This document shows positions 28,101 to 41,199 of a stretch of 64,000 nucleotides of DNA, piece after piece. The DNA comes from Megaleporinus macrocephalus (Eukaryota > Chordata > Actinopteri > Characiformes > Anostomidae), in NCBI GenBank assembly GCA_021613375.1, contig CM038725.1, positions 38,259,824-38,323,823 on the forward strand, read 5' to 3'. Numbering within the stretch: position 1 is the first letter of the stretch; every line of letters starts with the position of its first letter. The position numbers and the translations under genes are program-made. Below the pieces are notes generated by a model that ran no database searches, had not been told where the DNA came from, and was given only the letters and a program-made list of their open reading frames with translations.

Positions 28101-29965
28101 AACTAGTTTACTGTCATCTTTTACTCAGTTACTGACTGATTTACTTCAGTTAGCTAGTTTTCTGTCATCTTTTATTCAGTTACTGACTGATATACCTCAG
28201 TTAGCTAGTTTACTGTCATCTTTCATTCAGTTACTGACTGATTTCCCTCAGTTAGCTAGTTTACTGACATCTTTTACCCAGCTTCTAAAAAAATTACCTC
28301 AGTTAGCTAGTTTACTGATGTCTTCCACTCAGTTACTGGCTGATTTACATCAGTTAGCTAGTTTACTGACATCTTTCACTCAGCTACTAACAGATTTACC
28401 TCAGTTAGCTACTTTACTGACATCTTTCACTCAGCTACTAAAAGATTTACCTCAGTTAGCTAGTTTACTGACACCTTTCATTCAGTTACTAAGTGATTTA
28501 CCTCAGTTAGCTACTTTACTGACATCTTTTACCCAGCTACTAACAGAATTACCTTAGTTACGTAGTTTACTGATGTCTTTGACTCAGTTACTGGCTGATT
28601 TACCTCAGTTAGCTACTTTACTGACATCTTTCACTCAGCTACTAACATATTTACCTCAGTTAGTTAGTTTACTGTCATTTTTCACTTAGTTACTGGCTGA
28701 TTTACCTCAGTTAGCTAGTTTACTGACATCTTTCACTCAGCTACTAACAGATTTACCTTAGTTAACTAGTTTACTGTCATCTTTTACACAGTTACTGGCT
28801 GATTTACCTCAGTTAGCTATTTTACTGACATCTTTCACTCAGCTACTAACAGATTTACCTCAGCTAGTTTACTGACATCTTTCACTCAGCTACTATCAGA
28901 TTTACCTCAGTTTACTAGTTTACTGTCATCTTTTACTCAGTTACTGACTGATTTACTTCAGTTAGCTAGTTTTCTGTCATCTTTTATTCAGTTACTGACT
29001 GATATACCTCAGTTAGCTAGTTTACTGTCATCTTTCATTCAGTTACTGACTGATTTACCTCAGTTAGCTAGTTTACTGTCATCTTTTACTCAGTTACTGG
29101 CTGATTTACCTCAGTTAGCTATTTTACTGACATCTTTCACTCAGCTATTAACAGATTTACCTCAGCTAGTTTACTGATATATTTTACTCATTTACTCACT
29201 TATTTACCTCAGTTAGCTAGTTCACTGTCATTTTTCACTCAGTTACTGACTGATATACTTCAGCTAGCTATTTTACTGACACCATTCACTCAGCTTCTAA
29301 CATATTTACCTCAGTTAGCTAGTTTACTGACATCTTTCACTCAGTTACTTACTGATTTACATCAGTTAGCTAGTTTACTTTTGTTTTTGATTCAGTTACT
29401 GACTGATTAACCTTAGTTAACTAGTTTACTGGCATCTTTCACCCAGTTACTGGTAGATGTACATAAAATATCTTAGCTTACTTATGTCTTTCCCTAGCCA
29501 CTGGCAGATAAATCAATTAGTGAACCTACCCACATCTTTCCTAACATCTTTACTAACATCTTTCACTCAGCTACTAACAGATTTGACTCAGTTAGCTAAC
29601 TTGCTGACATCTTTCATCCATCTACTAACAGATTTACCTCAGTTACCTAGTTTATTGTCATCTTTCACTCTGTTAATAACAGATTTACCTCATTTAGCTA
29701 GTTTACTGACATCTTTCCGTCAGTTACTGGCTGATTTACCTCAGTTAGCTAGTTTACTAACATCTTTCACTCAGCTACTAACAGATTTACCTCAGTTAGC
29801 TAGTTCACTGACATATTTGACATGCTGGCTGATTTACTAGCTTTTCTTACTGACGTCTTACCCTCAGTTAGTGAACTTACCCACATCTTTCCCTCAGTAG
29901 ATAACAGATTTGTCTCAGTTAGCTAGTTTACTGACTTTTACTCAGCTACTAACTGATTTACTCTG
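25140..29965 (+). repeat. 51-bp minisatellite array, about 90-95 units
   Basis: The unit is close to TCAGTTAGCTAGTTTACTG plus ACATCTTTCACTCAGCTAC plus TAACAGATTTACC. The period of 51 is divisible by three, and one plus-strand frame lacks stops in most units, giving the 17-residue repeat LPQLASLLTSFTQLLTD. The open runs are 25838-26485, 26548-26817, 27325-28557 and 29457-29840. Units with small deletions break the frame, and no start context, splice site or domain supports a gene. Each unit contains two related halves (CTCAGTTAGCTAG.TTTAC and CTCAGTTACTGGCTGATTTAC). The last 500 bases are more diverged. Confidence 0.95.
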
Positions 29966-29969
29966 TCAC

Positions 29970-31822
29970 CAGCATATTTAATGTTAATCACTTGGTCTTT
30001 GGCTACAGATCAAACTGACACACATTCCATTGTTAAAGCATGTGCCAACCAGCTGGCTGAGGTTTTCACCAACATCTTTAACCTCTCCCTAAGACTGTCA
30101 GTGGTTCCTACGTGCTTTAAAGAAACCATCATTGTTCCAGTTCCCAAGAAACCTTCTGTCACCTGCCTGAATGACTACCGCCCTGTTGCACTGACATCAA
30201 CAGCTATGAAGTGCTTTGAGCGGCTAGTCAAAGCTCTCATCTGTTCTATGCTTCCTGCCAACATGGACCCTCGCCAGTTTGCATACCGCTTCAACAGATC
30301 CACAGACGATGCCATTGCACAACAGTACACACTACTCTCACACACTTGGACAGAAAGAACACGTATGTGAGAATGCTGTTCATAGATTACAGCTCAGCAT
30401 TCAACACAATCATCCCAGCCAAACTCATCCCGAAGCTCAAAGACTTGGGTTTGAACTCTCATCTCTGCAATTGGATACTGGACTTCCTGACGAGCAGACC
30501 GCAGGTGGTGAGGGTGGGTGACAGCATCTTCACTCTTACTCTGAGCACGGGGGCCCCCCAGGGATGTGTACTCAGCCCCCTCCTGTATTCCCTGTACACT
30601 AATGAATGTGTAGCCAAACACTCCTCCAACCTCATCTTTAAATTCTCTGATGACACTACCATCCTAGGCCTCATCACAGATGGAGATGAAAGCCTATAGA
30701 GACGAGGTCAGTGCTCTGTCAGAGTGGAGCCACGACAACAATCTCTGTCTAAACATCAGCAAAATGAAGAAGATGATTGTGGACTACAGGAAGCAGCAGA
30801 AGGGTGGTCACTCTCCCCTTTACATCAACGGGGCTGAAGTGGAGAGAGTCAGCAGTGTTAGTTTCCTCGGCGTTCACCTCTCTGATGACCTCACCTGGTC
30901 CCTCCACACTAACTCGATTGTGAGATCTGCCCGTCAGCGTCTCTTCTTCCTGCGCAGGCTCAGGAGGTTTGGACTGCCTCCTGATATCCTCACCAGCTTA
31001 TATAGATGCACTATAGAGAGCATCCTAACGGGCTGCATCACTGTCTGGTACGGCAGCTGCACTGCCTGCGACCGCAAGGCCCTAAAAGGAGTGGTGAGGA
31101 CAGCAGAATACATCATAGGCAACAAGCTACCAGCCTTACAGGACATCTACCAGTCCCGCTGCCTGAGGAACAAACTACCAGCCTTACAGGACATCTACCA
31201 GTCCCGCTGCCTGAGGACAAACTACCAGCCTTACAGGACATCTATCAGTCCCGCTGTCTCAGGAAAATCCAGAAGATCAGGTTAGACAGTGGTCACCCAG
31301 CACACGGCCTGTTCACCATACTGCCATCAGGCAGGAGATTCCGCAGCATCCAGGCCAAAACAACCCACCTGCTGAACAGCTTCTACCCACAGGCTGTCAG
31401 GCTCCTGAACAAACTGTGAGGCTGAAAGACCCCAATACCGTTCACTTGGCCCCTGCTATATTACATTATGTTATACTTTTATATTATTTATTCTGATACC
31501 GCTGCTTTGGACAATATCACTGTCACTTTAAATAGATATATCTTCTTAGATAACCTGCCTATTTTTCACAGATGTCCTCCTGTATATCTTATGTATATAT
31601 CTTGTGCATGTTTTGTATAGTCCTTTTTATATTTCAGTTATAACTATATGTATATTTTCTAGCTTATTTTTACTTTAATATTGTCTATTTATTGTATGTT
31701 TGTACTGTTTTACATATATAATGCTGCCCTGCTGTAGAGTTTTATCTGAACCTCACCCCAAGCATTTCATAGCATGTTATGTCCTGACATGATGTGCAAA
31801 TGACAAATAAACTTGAAACTTA
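29970..31822 (+). mobile_element. 5'-truncated, inactive L2-like LINE
   Basis: Reverse transcriptase in three frames: about 29990-30365 ([39 protein letters not shown]), 30346-30699 ([41 protein letters not shown], so FSDD where YADD is usual) and 30680-31285 (LNISKMKKMIVDYRK, FLGVHLSDDLTW). The C-terminal end SGHPAHGLFTILPSGRRFRS is in a further frame to 31419. Two or more frameshifts make it inactive. The 3' end is AAATGACAAATAAACTTGAAAC, typical of fish L2 ends. There is no endonuclease domain; it starts next to the 51-bp array. Confidence 0.85.
31119..31258 (+). repeat. 48-bp triplication inside the LINE
   Basis: The segment encoding NKLPALQDIYQSRCLR occurs three times in tandem. The third unit is one base shorter and shifts the frame. 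The duplication is local to this copy. Confidence 0.9.
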
Positions 31823-32190
31823 TTCTTGGAAAAATCACTTTATTTTCTGTTTTTTTTCTTTGACATGGAAAACATAGAGGTATGAAAACAAAAACATGGA
31901 AATTCCTTCTTGATACTGCCACATATCAAAAACCAAGACACGAGAAGTCTTTTATGTTAATGAAAAAAGATGTGGAGAAAGAGTTTCTAAACACCTGGCG
32001 ATACCCAGTCCTAATGAAATCAGTAACAATTGTTCTCAGTAAAACCCAAGGCCTTGAACATCCCCTTTGGTCATCTTTCACCAAGTCCTTAGATGATGGC
32101 GATATCCAGTTCTAACTCATGCACCGCAGGCTGTCGAGGTGTCTGATGGAATAGATTGGAGCATAAATATCTCACGTGACAGCCACCATC
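31823..32190. other. Intergenic stretch after the LINE
   Basis: An open frame at 31882-32115 has no recognised domain. I see no gene. Confidence 0.35.
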
Positions 32191-32194
32191 CATT

Positions 32195-32516
32195 TTAAGG
32201 AAGAATTAATGCCCCAAGCATCATAAAGAGCATCAACAATCCTTACAGTCTCTAAGCACAGTAATGGATTTGTTGTAATCCGGTTTGTCTTTAGCCTCAT
32301 CGAACAGGCATACTTGTGGAGGCCATACTTTCTCACTGGGCGTTAAGAGTTGTAGGCTTGAGTACATCAGTGTCCATTAGGGCTGTGATGACTTTTAGGC
32401 TCCTGTGTTCAGCACAGAAAATGGTACTTCATTTTATGGTTACGTCTTAGAGCTAGCAAAAAACATTTTGTCCGTTTTTTTCTGCAGTTTTAAATCTGGA
32501 CTGGAAGCCCCATTGT
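32195..32516 (-). other. Probable 3' UTR of the 32517-33557 ZNF gene
   Basis: CAAGCATCATAAAGAGCATCAACAATCCTTACAGTCTCTAAGCACAGTAATGG parallels CTAAGCATCAGAACATCATCAACAGTCCTAATAGTCTCTGGAAAGAGTAATGG in the 3' flank of ZNF-1 (about 3676-3730). Confidence 0.45.
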
Positions 32517-33584
<1,068 letters not shown>

Positions 33585-34146
33585 CTAAACCTTCTGCTTT
33601 GTGGCAACCTGTTCAAACATGTTTATGGAAATGTAAGCTGTGTAGAAATGTGCAGGAGAAAACTTCAAACAGGACAGCATTCATTTCTGGAAAAAGAGAA
33701 AAGAAAAGGTTTACTCAATGTGCTACTTATATCATCTGGAAAAAAAATTAAATAAAACAAACTAAAAAAAATTCTAACTAATGTTGAAAAGTCAATTACC
33801 CAAACTCTTCAAATAGACATGGAGAACACTAATGTTGTTTAGTGTCCACAGGTATATGGATGGCCAACCAAATACTTATTTCAACCCCTAAACCCCTTAG
33901 ATAAAAGGAATATATTTGGAATCCAATTTAGTTACTAAATTAGTTACTTTTACTTTTAGCTCAGGTCATGGGGGAAGAGAATAAAAAGGAAAAAAATAAA
34001 AAGGAAATAGAAAGAGCCAACTCAGATATTCTTCCTTCCTCTGAACTGTTATACTTTATTACTGTATTTGTTTGGTTTTTGGCTTTTTACACACAGTACT
34101 TGTCTGGTTGTCTTCTGTGTTTACCGTTCCTGTCATCTGTATGTAG

Positions 34147-34710
34147 ACTAAAGAAGAGACACTGAGCAAGAGGGGCTAAAGAAGAGGAACTGAGCGAGAG
34201 GGGCTAAAGAGGAGGGACTGAGCGAGAGAGGCTAAAGAAGAGGGACTGAGCGAGAGAGGCTAAAGAAGAGGGACTGAGCGAGAGGGGCTAAAGAGGAGGG
34301 ACTGAGCGAGAGGGGCTAAAGAGGAGGGACTGAGCGAGAGGGGCTAAAGAGGAGGGACTGAGCGAGAGGGGCTAAAGAGGAGGGACTGAGCGAGAGGGGC
34401 TAAAGAAGAGGGACTGAGCGAGAGGGGCTAAAGAAGAGGGACTGAGCGAGAGGAGCTAAAGAAGAGGGACTGAACGAGAGGGGCTAAAGAAGAGGGACTG
34501 AGCGAGAGGGGCTAAAGAGGAGGGACTGAGCGAGAGGGGCTAAAGAAGAGGGACTGAGCAAGAGGGGCTAAAGAAGAGGGACTGAGAAAGATGGACTGAG
34601 CGAGAGGGGCTAAACATGAAGAACTGAAGAAGATAAACTGAGAAAGGGGGATTGAGGAAGAGGCTGAAGAAGAGCTGAACGCGAGGGACTGATTAAGATG
34701 GATTGAGCAA
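34147..34710 (+). repeat. 28-bp polypurine minisatellite
   Basis: About 17 near-identical units of GAGGGGCTAAAGAAGAGGGA plus CTGAGCGA, then a degenerate tail. Apart from one CT per half unit the strand is almost purely purine. The array lies in the inferred intron of ZNF-5. Confidence 0.95.
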
Positions 34711-35400
34711 TATTTTCTTTGTAATTCAGATCTTCAGATCTATGCATGTAAATGTTGACAGCTAAATATATAAAATATATCTTGGCACTGTCCAAAGAAA
34801 AACAAGCATCTCCAAAATGGACTTTACAGCAGATGACATAAACACACTTTAGTTCCAAAAAAGTCCACCAAACGTTTTTTGAAAATGGGTCTAACTGAGA
34901 TAGAAATTGGACTAAGAACTAAATTACAGTCTGCTTGGAAGCAGTCAGAGTTTCAGCTTCTGACTTAAGTGATGAGGTTCTTCACACTAATTTAACTTTT
35001 CCCAAAATGGATAGTAGTCCAGTGTCACCAATTCTTTGTTATAATTACGTGTACAAGTATTCCATCTCTTTGTTTTGTGCTTTATTTAGTAGAGCTGTAT
35101 CTCCAACATCAGCTCAGACTCCCCTGCATTTAAATTCGAAGACTCTGTTTGTCATAAATATGACTTCCCCCCCTGCCACACTAGAAAGAGACTAAAATAT
35201 CAAGAACCAACAGTTTTTAGTTTCATTCAGTTTTCTAGGACTGGAATCCAGAACATCTGAACTAGACAGTCAAGCTCCTAAACCACTCTCACACAATACA
35301 CCCTCCTCTAAACAGACCCATAACAACCACTATAGACCCTCCTACCAGCTCTTAATCTGCCAGCTACTGACCAGCAACCCCCACTCAGATACTCACAGCT
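34711..35400. other. Intronic stretch of ZNF-5, nothing recognised
   Basis: No supported feature. Confidence 0.4.
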
Positions 35401-36015
35401 ATCAGTAGATCTGCTTTATGTGTTCAAACTGACAATAGAGCAGATAGTCGTGTACATAAAGATCATCTTTACAGTTAGTTTAAAAATGAAGGAGTTGACT
35501 TGATAACATTAGTACTTAAAAGAACAGAAGCACATTAGATACACCAACAAACACAAAGTCTTAAAGAACTTGTGTTTTGACATGTTTGATGGAACTAACT
35601 TGGTAAATAAATCAGAAACAAACTGCTCTGTTCATCAAACCCAACTAGAAAAACATTATCAAGAAAATATTCTGGTCCAGCAGCAGACGCTACCATTACT
35701 CAGCTCTGGTCTGAATAAAGCTGATTCTGTGTGTCTGAGCTATTTTAAAGAACATCAGATCTTATGTTCAGAACTCAGATGTGTCTCCAGCTGTTTATCT
35801 CAGAGTGAATGAAGAACAATGAGTGTTAAAGTGTAGGACAGCTTCCTACCTTCAATAGTTCAGCTCTGCTTTCTGTTCCCCCAACAACACTGTCCGAGCG
35901 CGGAGGAGGCGTGGACTGCTGACCACAACACAATCTTCTGCTTCTTCACTTCAGAGCAGTTACAAACTTACAGTTACAGAATTAGCGCCACCACCGGGTC
36001 TGGAGCGGCTTCACA
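35400..36015 (-). promoter_or_regulatory. Type I promoter and exon 1 of ZNF-5
   Basis: Full copy of the block described at 6965-7600: TGGCGCTAATTCTGTAACTG, the CpG-rich CCTCCTCCGCGCTCGGACAG, and the donor GTAGGA after CTATTGAAG (exon end at 35850). A truncated ZNF coding exon begins about 45 bases beyond its upstream end, on the opposite strand. Confidence 0.75.
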
Positions 36016-36058
36016 CTTCACTTTGTATTTCCCTAACCATTGCAAACTGTGTTTCCAT

Positions 36059-36337
36059 ATGATGACCAGAAGATGTTCAGATACTCAGCAAATGTCATCG
36101 GATACGCTCTACTTGAACACATCTCACAGACAATCACAGAAATGCAGCAAGAGAAGATATCACTACTGTCTGGAGTGTGGAAAATGTATTTGTATACAGA
36201 TTATTCTCAAAATACATCAGCGCATTCACACAGGGGTTCAACCGTATTACTGCTCTGAGTGTGGAAAGAGTTTCAGGCGTCCAAAGACTGTAAAAACACG
36301 CAAGTGTAGTAGTAGTAGTGATGGGAATGGGCAGTAA
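36059..36337 (+). CDS. Mini ZNF, one finger plus C2HC-like end (ZNF-6)
   Basis: Open frame of 92 codons, start [14 protein letters not shown], equivalent to MASRR in paralogues. After the basic leader ([16 protein letters not shown]) there is one finger, [21 protein letters not shown], with ligands present but the conserved Phe missing. The linker TGVQP follows, then the terminal unit [19 protein letters not shown], where the His is Arg. All middle fingers are gone, as if the array collapsed by recombination. The exon is truncated on its left and joins the back of the ZNF-5 promoter block with no splice acceptor of its own. It could be expressed by divergent transcription from that block, but a pseudogene is at least as likely. 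Confidence 0.6.
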   Translation: MMTRRCSDTQQMSSDTLYLNTSHRQSQKCSKRRYHYCLECGKCICIQIILKIHQRIHTGVQPYYCSECGKSFRRPKTVKTRKCSSSSDGNGQ

Positions 36338-36546
36338 TGGATGTAACTATAACACATGTTGAGAGTATGTAACTCCAGGAAATGGTTCACACTGTTTTAG
36401 GGAGAAGCCAGCTATTGTTGTTGAAGCTCAAACACCTAGTGAGAATGTGTAGTATTGCATATTCTTCCCACAATGCGTTGCAGCTGTAACATTTGTTGAA
36501 AACAATCAAGAAACTCGAGCAAGGCTAGTTGTTTCTGATGCAATGT

Positions 36547-36755
36547 GGGGCAGTCGTGGGCTGAAGTTTAGGGATCCAGTCTTGTGATCGGACGGTCACC
36601 GTTTCGATCCCCTGGACCAACAGGACACGACTGAAGTGCCTTTGAGCAAGGCACCTAACCTCCAACTAACTCCCCGGGTACTGTGGATCCGGTGTTTCAC
36701 TGCATGGATGGGTTAAATGTAGGTCATATTCTGCTGTAAAGGGTGTAGCTGTGAT
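36547..36755 (+). mobile_element. tRNA-derived SINE
   Basis: The head is GGGGCAGTCGTGGGCTGAAG with an A-box-like TGGGCTGAAGTTTAGGGA and a B-box-like GTTTCGATCCCC at 36601. It continues with GAGCAAGGCACCTAACC, CTCCCCGGGTACTG and GATGGGTTAAAT, the body of a tRNA-derived SINE of fish. It is not a functional tRNA gene: the cloverleaf is not complete. Confidence 0.75.
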
Positions 36756-36954
36756 AGGGCATACTATGTTAAAGTCATCACTGTATGCAGGTTTTGGCAG
36801 AATCACTGTAGTCACCAGGTCATGAGAATATCTCAGTGAAGAGCTGTAAAGTATATATATTTATCAGGAATGGATAGAGGGCACAAACAGGTCTTTCAGT
36901 TTTTGAGAACATCTTGGGATTTTATACAGTTGATTTTAAAGGGATGTCCTCCTG

Positions 36955-37280
36955 ATGTCCTACTCTACACTCCAGCCCAGTAGGGGGTGCTAATGCACCT
37001 TTAACTAAGAAGAAGAAGAAGAAAACTGTTCCCATCGTGTTGGTTTCTGTGAATGTGCGCTGAATTCGACCAGCAGAGCTTTCAGATGATCCTCTCCTGC
37101 TGGAAACTGAGAACAGCAGTACAGTGAGTGTACAAACAGTCTTTAAATCACTACATTTACTGAGCTGTGATTCACGGCTCTGAGGCTGTTCAGCTAAACA
37201 TTGCTAAGCTAGCTAATCTTAAGGAGCTTCCACAGTGTGTATATAAACACACAAAGTAAAATAAGAAAGGAGTCTGGCGG
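36955..37280 (+). promoter_or_regulatory. Type II promoter copy upstream of ZNF-7
   Basis: Inverted relative to 24470-24960 and 2205-2640, so it points at the plus-strand ZNF-7. It has GTGTATATAAAC (TATATAAAC at 37240-37248) and AATAAGAAAGGAGTCTGGCGG, then similarity stops at 37280, just before the ATG-exon of the other copies. The start region is kept but the first exon and donor of the 24.5-kb copy are not, so its use by ZNF-7 is an inference from orientation. Confidence 0.45.
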
Positions 37281-37467
37281 TATTAACAGAATAAATGTGT
37301 ATGTGTATGTAGTGGACCTGCAAATTGCCTCGTCACATTACACATTGCAACACTTTCTAGTTTTGAAAAATACTATAAACATAACTTTGAATTGTGTATT
37401 TTGTTTAATTAAGCTTTTATTCAAATGTACTGCAATTTGTAAAAAACTGTGACAGTGGACACATCTA

Positions 37468-37470
<3 letters not shown>

Positions 37471-37521
<51 letters not shown>

Positions 37522-37533
37522 ACACACACACAC
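37471..37533. repeat. (TA)n(CA)n microsatellite
   Basis: About 24 TA units followed by about 8 CA units. Confidence 0.95.
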
Positions 37534-37599
37534 ATTTACATAATTTTTCATTACACAAAATATACATAGTATGCACATGTCACTATTTTCAGCATATCA

Positions 37600-38455
37600 G
37601 TGCAAGTCAGTATACCTAGATACAGACTGAAAACTGTATAAGCCTAGACACTGACTAGCCCAGAACAACTTCCAAAAAAGATTTTAAGTGAATTCCAAGG
37701 TCAAGGCCCATCAGTGTCAGATCTCACCATCTGTTGCTGTGGACTTAATGGAAGATACAGATGCAAAATTGAAGCATACAAAGAAAAGAAAATTGAAACT
37801 GCTGTGAAACGTGGAGGTGGCTCGGTTATGTTTAGGGACTTTTCTGCAACTGGCACAGGGTGTTTTGAATCAGTGCAGGTACAATGAAATCTAAAAACTA
37901 TCACAGCAATTTGGAGCAAAATTTGCTGCCCAGAAAGCTCGGTCTCCTTCACAGGTGTCCTACAACAGGATAATGACCCAAAACATACAGATAAAACATC
38001 TAGGAATGGCTAAGAGCAAATAAACTATTCTGAAATGGCCTCCTATGAGCCCTGATTTAAATCCTATTGAACATCTGTGAAAGGAGCTGAAACATGCAGT
38101 CTGCAGATGTACCTTCAAACCTGAGACATTAGGTGCCGTTTGGGCCAAAATACCTATGGACCGGTGCAGAAGTCTTATTGAGAGTTACAGAAATTGTTCG
38201 ATTGCAGTGAAAAGCCTAAAAAGATTGACAAAATATGAAGTAAAGGGTACCATCACTTTTTTTTGTCCAGGCCAGTTTCTTTTCATTGTACTGTTTACCC
38301 ACAATTTAAAATCAATCTCTGATTTTCAGTAGTTGATTTTCAGTAAATGTGTGTTTATTATTACTTTTACTTTTTTCAGTTTCAAGTTATTTCAGTGACC
38401 ATTGTGTTTTTTTCTTTATTTAACGTAGGGCTACCAACAATTTTGTACATGTGTG
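37600..38455 (+). mobile_element. Decayed Tc1-like transposon
   Basis: It reads VKRGGGSVMFRDFSATGTG, then QDNDPKHTDKTS, then (after stops) PDLNPIEH-like CCTGATTTAAATCCTATTGAACATC and GGAGCTGAAACATGC, the C-terminal half of a Tc1-type transposase. The 3' end carries GGGTACCATCACTTTTTTTTGTCC and GGGCTACCAACAATTTTGTAC, a terminal-repeat-like end touching the next element at the TA of 38456. The 5' half is not found. Several stops make it inactive. Confidence 0.65.
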
Positions 38456-39623
38456 TACAGTCGTGGCCAAAAGTTTTGAGAATGGCACAAATTTCACAGT
38501 TTTCACAGTTCTTATGGTGGCAATTTGTATTTCAGATTGTGAAGATGATCAGATGAATTGCAATTAATTAAAAAAATACCTTATCACAAAAATCACTGCA
38601 TTTCAGCCCCACAGAATTACCTCAAACATAATTTCAAAGATGATCTTGTTATCTCAGGGGAAAAGGTTAATGAGAACAGCTGCTATCACTCTGTTCTGCT
38701 GATAAGAAGAGCAGACTGGTTGCTTGAAATGGGTAGTGGTGCTTTAAAATTTTCTTCAGTTACCATGGATGCCCCCCAAGGAAACATGTGCAGTCATCAT
38801 TGCACTGCATCAAAAGGGTTTCACAGGCAAGGACATTTGTAAGATACACCCCAATCAACCATTCATCCAATCATCAACAACTTCAAGGAGAGTTTTCAAC
38901 TGCATTGAAGAAGCTTCAGTGTGCCTAAGAAAGTCAAGCAAGAGTCAGGACCGTCTCCTAAAGAGGACGCAGCTATGAGACCGGGTCACCACCAGTGCAG
39001 AGCTTGCTCAGGAATGGCAGAGGACAGGTGTGAGTGCGTCTGAAAGTACAGTGAGATGAAGGCTTTTGGAGGATGGCTTGGTGTCAAGAAGCGCAGCAAA
39101 GAAGCCACTTCTCTCCAAGAACAACATCAAGGACAGACTGACGTTCTGCAGGAAGTATAGAGCTTGGAGGACTGGAGTAAATTTATTTTCTATGATGAAG
39201 CCCCCCTCAGACTGTTTGGGACATCTAAAAAAAAAGATTGTCCGGAGAAGAAAAGGTGAGCGCTACCATGAGTCCTGTGTCATGACAACCATGAAGCATC
39301 CTGAGACCATTCATGTGTGGGTTTGCTTCTCATCCAAAGTTTGCTCAACAAGAGTGTGGACAAACAAATACCCATAAACTGTGATCAAGCACTGATCAGT
39401 CAAGAATGGGTTGTAATCAAAGATTTTGCCCTCCAGCATGCCGAGGCGAAGTCTTAAAGGAGTCTTAAAGGAGGAGGGTCAATACTGTGAATATTAAGTC
39501 TTTGCTTAAACTAGATAAACTTTCCAATAGAAAGTTAACACACATATGGAATTCCTATTATTGTACTTGTGACAACCAAAACCAAAATTTGTGCCAATCA
39601 CAAAACATTTGGCCATGACTGTA
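38456..39623 (+). mobile_element. Tc1-like transposon with both terminal repeats, dead transposase
   Basis: Flanked by TA (38456-38457 and 39622-39623). The left end CAGTCGTGGCCAAAAGTTTT and the right end AAAACATTTGGCCATGACTG are inverted repeats. The interior reads MPPKETCAVIIALHQKGFTG, then a region with EDGLVSRSAAKKPLLSK and KDRLTFCRKY, then a broken DDE part. Length 1.17 kb is near that of intact relatives (about 1.2-1.6 kb), but there are frameshifts and stops. Confidence 0.8.
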
Positions 39624-39832
39624 TATAAAGCCTAGATACAGAATATACTGTATAAAACCTAACACAGATTTCATGGTTTATTGGTTTGAAGAGTTTGGGT
39701 GATTGTCATTGCATTTTTATTTATTTATTAAACTTTATGCTAGTTGATGTAAGAGAATTTATTATTTGGTTCTGACAAATTTTGTTGAATTGTACATTGA
39801 GTTTATATTTTCTATTTCTTCTTGCAGAAACG

Positions 39833-39877
39833 ATGTCCTGTTTCAGGTCTTCCGCTGCACTTTCCTGCTTAGCATAA
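39833..39877 (+). other. Conserved upstream ORF in the ZNF-7 leader
   Basis: ATG five bases after the acceptor (TTCTTCTTGCAG) opens MSCFRSSAALSCLA with stop TAA, closely matching MSCFKSSPALSYSA at 45623-45667 upstream of ZNF-8. Confidence 0.5.
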
Positions 39878-39925
39878 ATGTGCTTCTATAACCTATTAGG
39901 ACATCCCAACAAGAGGACTGTTTAG

Positions 39926-41077
<1,152 letters not shown>

Positions 41078-41199
41078 ATGGTTGAGATGCCCCACATTCT
41101 ATTATTTAAAAAAAAAACAAATATAAGTTTTAACAAACTTTGACAGTGTGCTTGGATCCTTAAGCACCTTTTTGATTCCTGCATGTTAACTAGTTGATG

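Noticed and set aside
25838..28557. The 51-bp repeat frames as real protein-coding genes
   Set aside because: The frame is a by-product of a period divisible by three; it is interrupted by units with indels and has no promoter, splice sites or unique sequence.
25140..29965. CRISPR-like array
   Set aside because: The units are contiguous, with no distinct spacers, and the context is a vertebrate genome.
30394..30677. Antisense open frames over the LINE
   Set aside because: They overlap the recognisable reverse transcriptase on the plus strand.
36547..36620. A tRNA gene
   Set aside because: Only A- and B-box-like motifs are present; no complete cloverleaf, and the sequence continues into a SINE body.
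37338..37535. Open frames through TA tracts (also 13257-13448, 47852-48058, 53409-53776)
   Set aside because: They translate to IYIYIY runs caused by the dinucleotide repeat.
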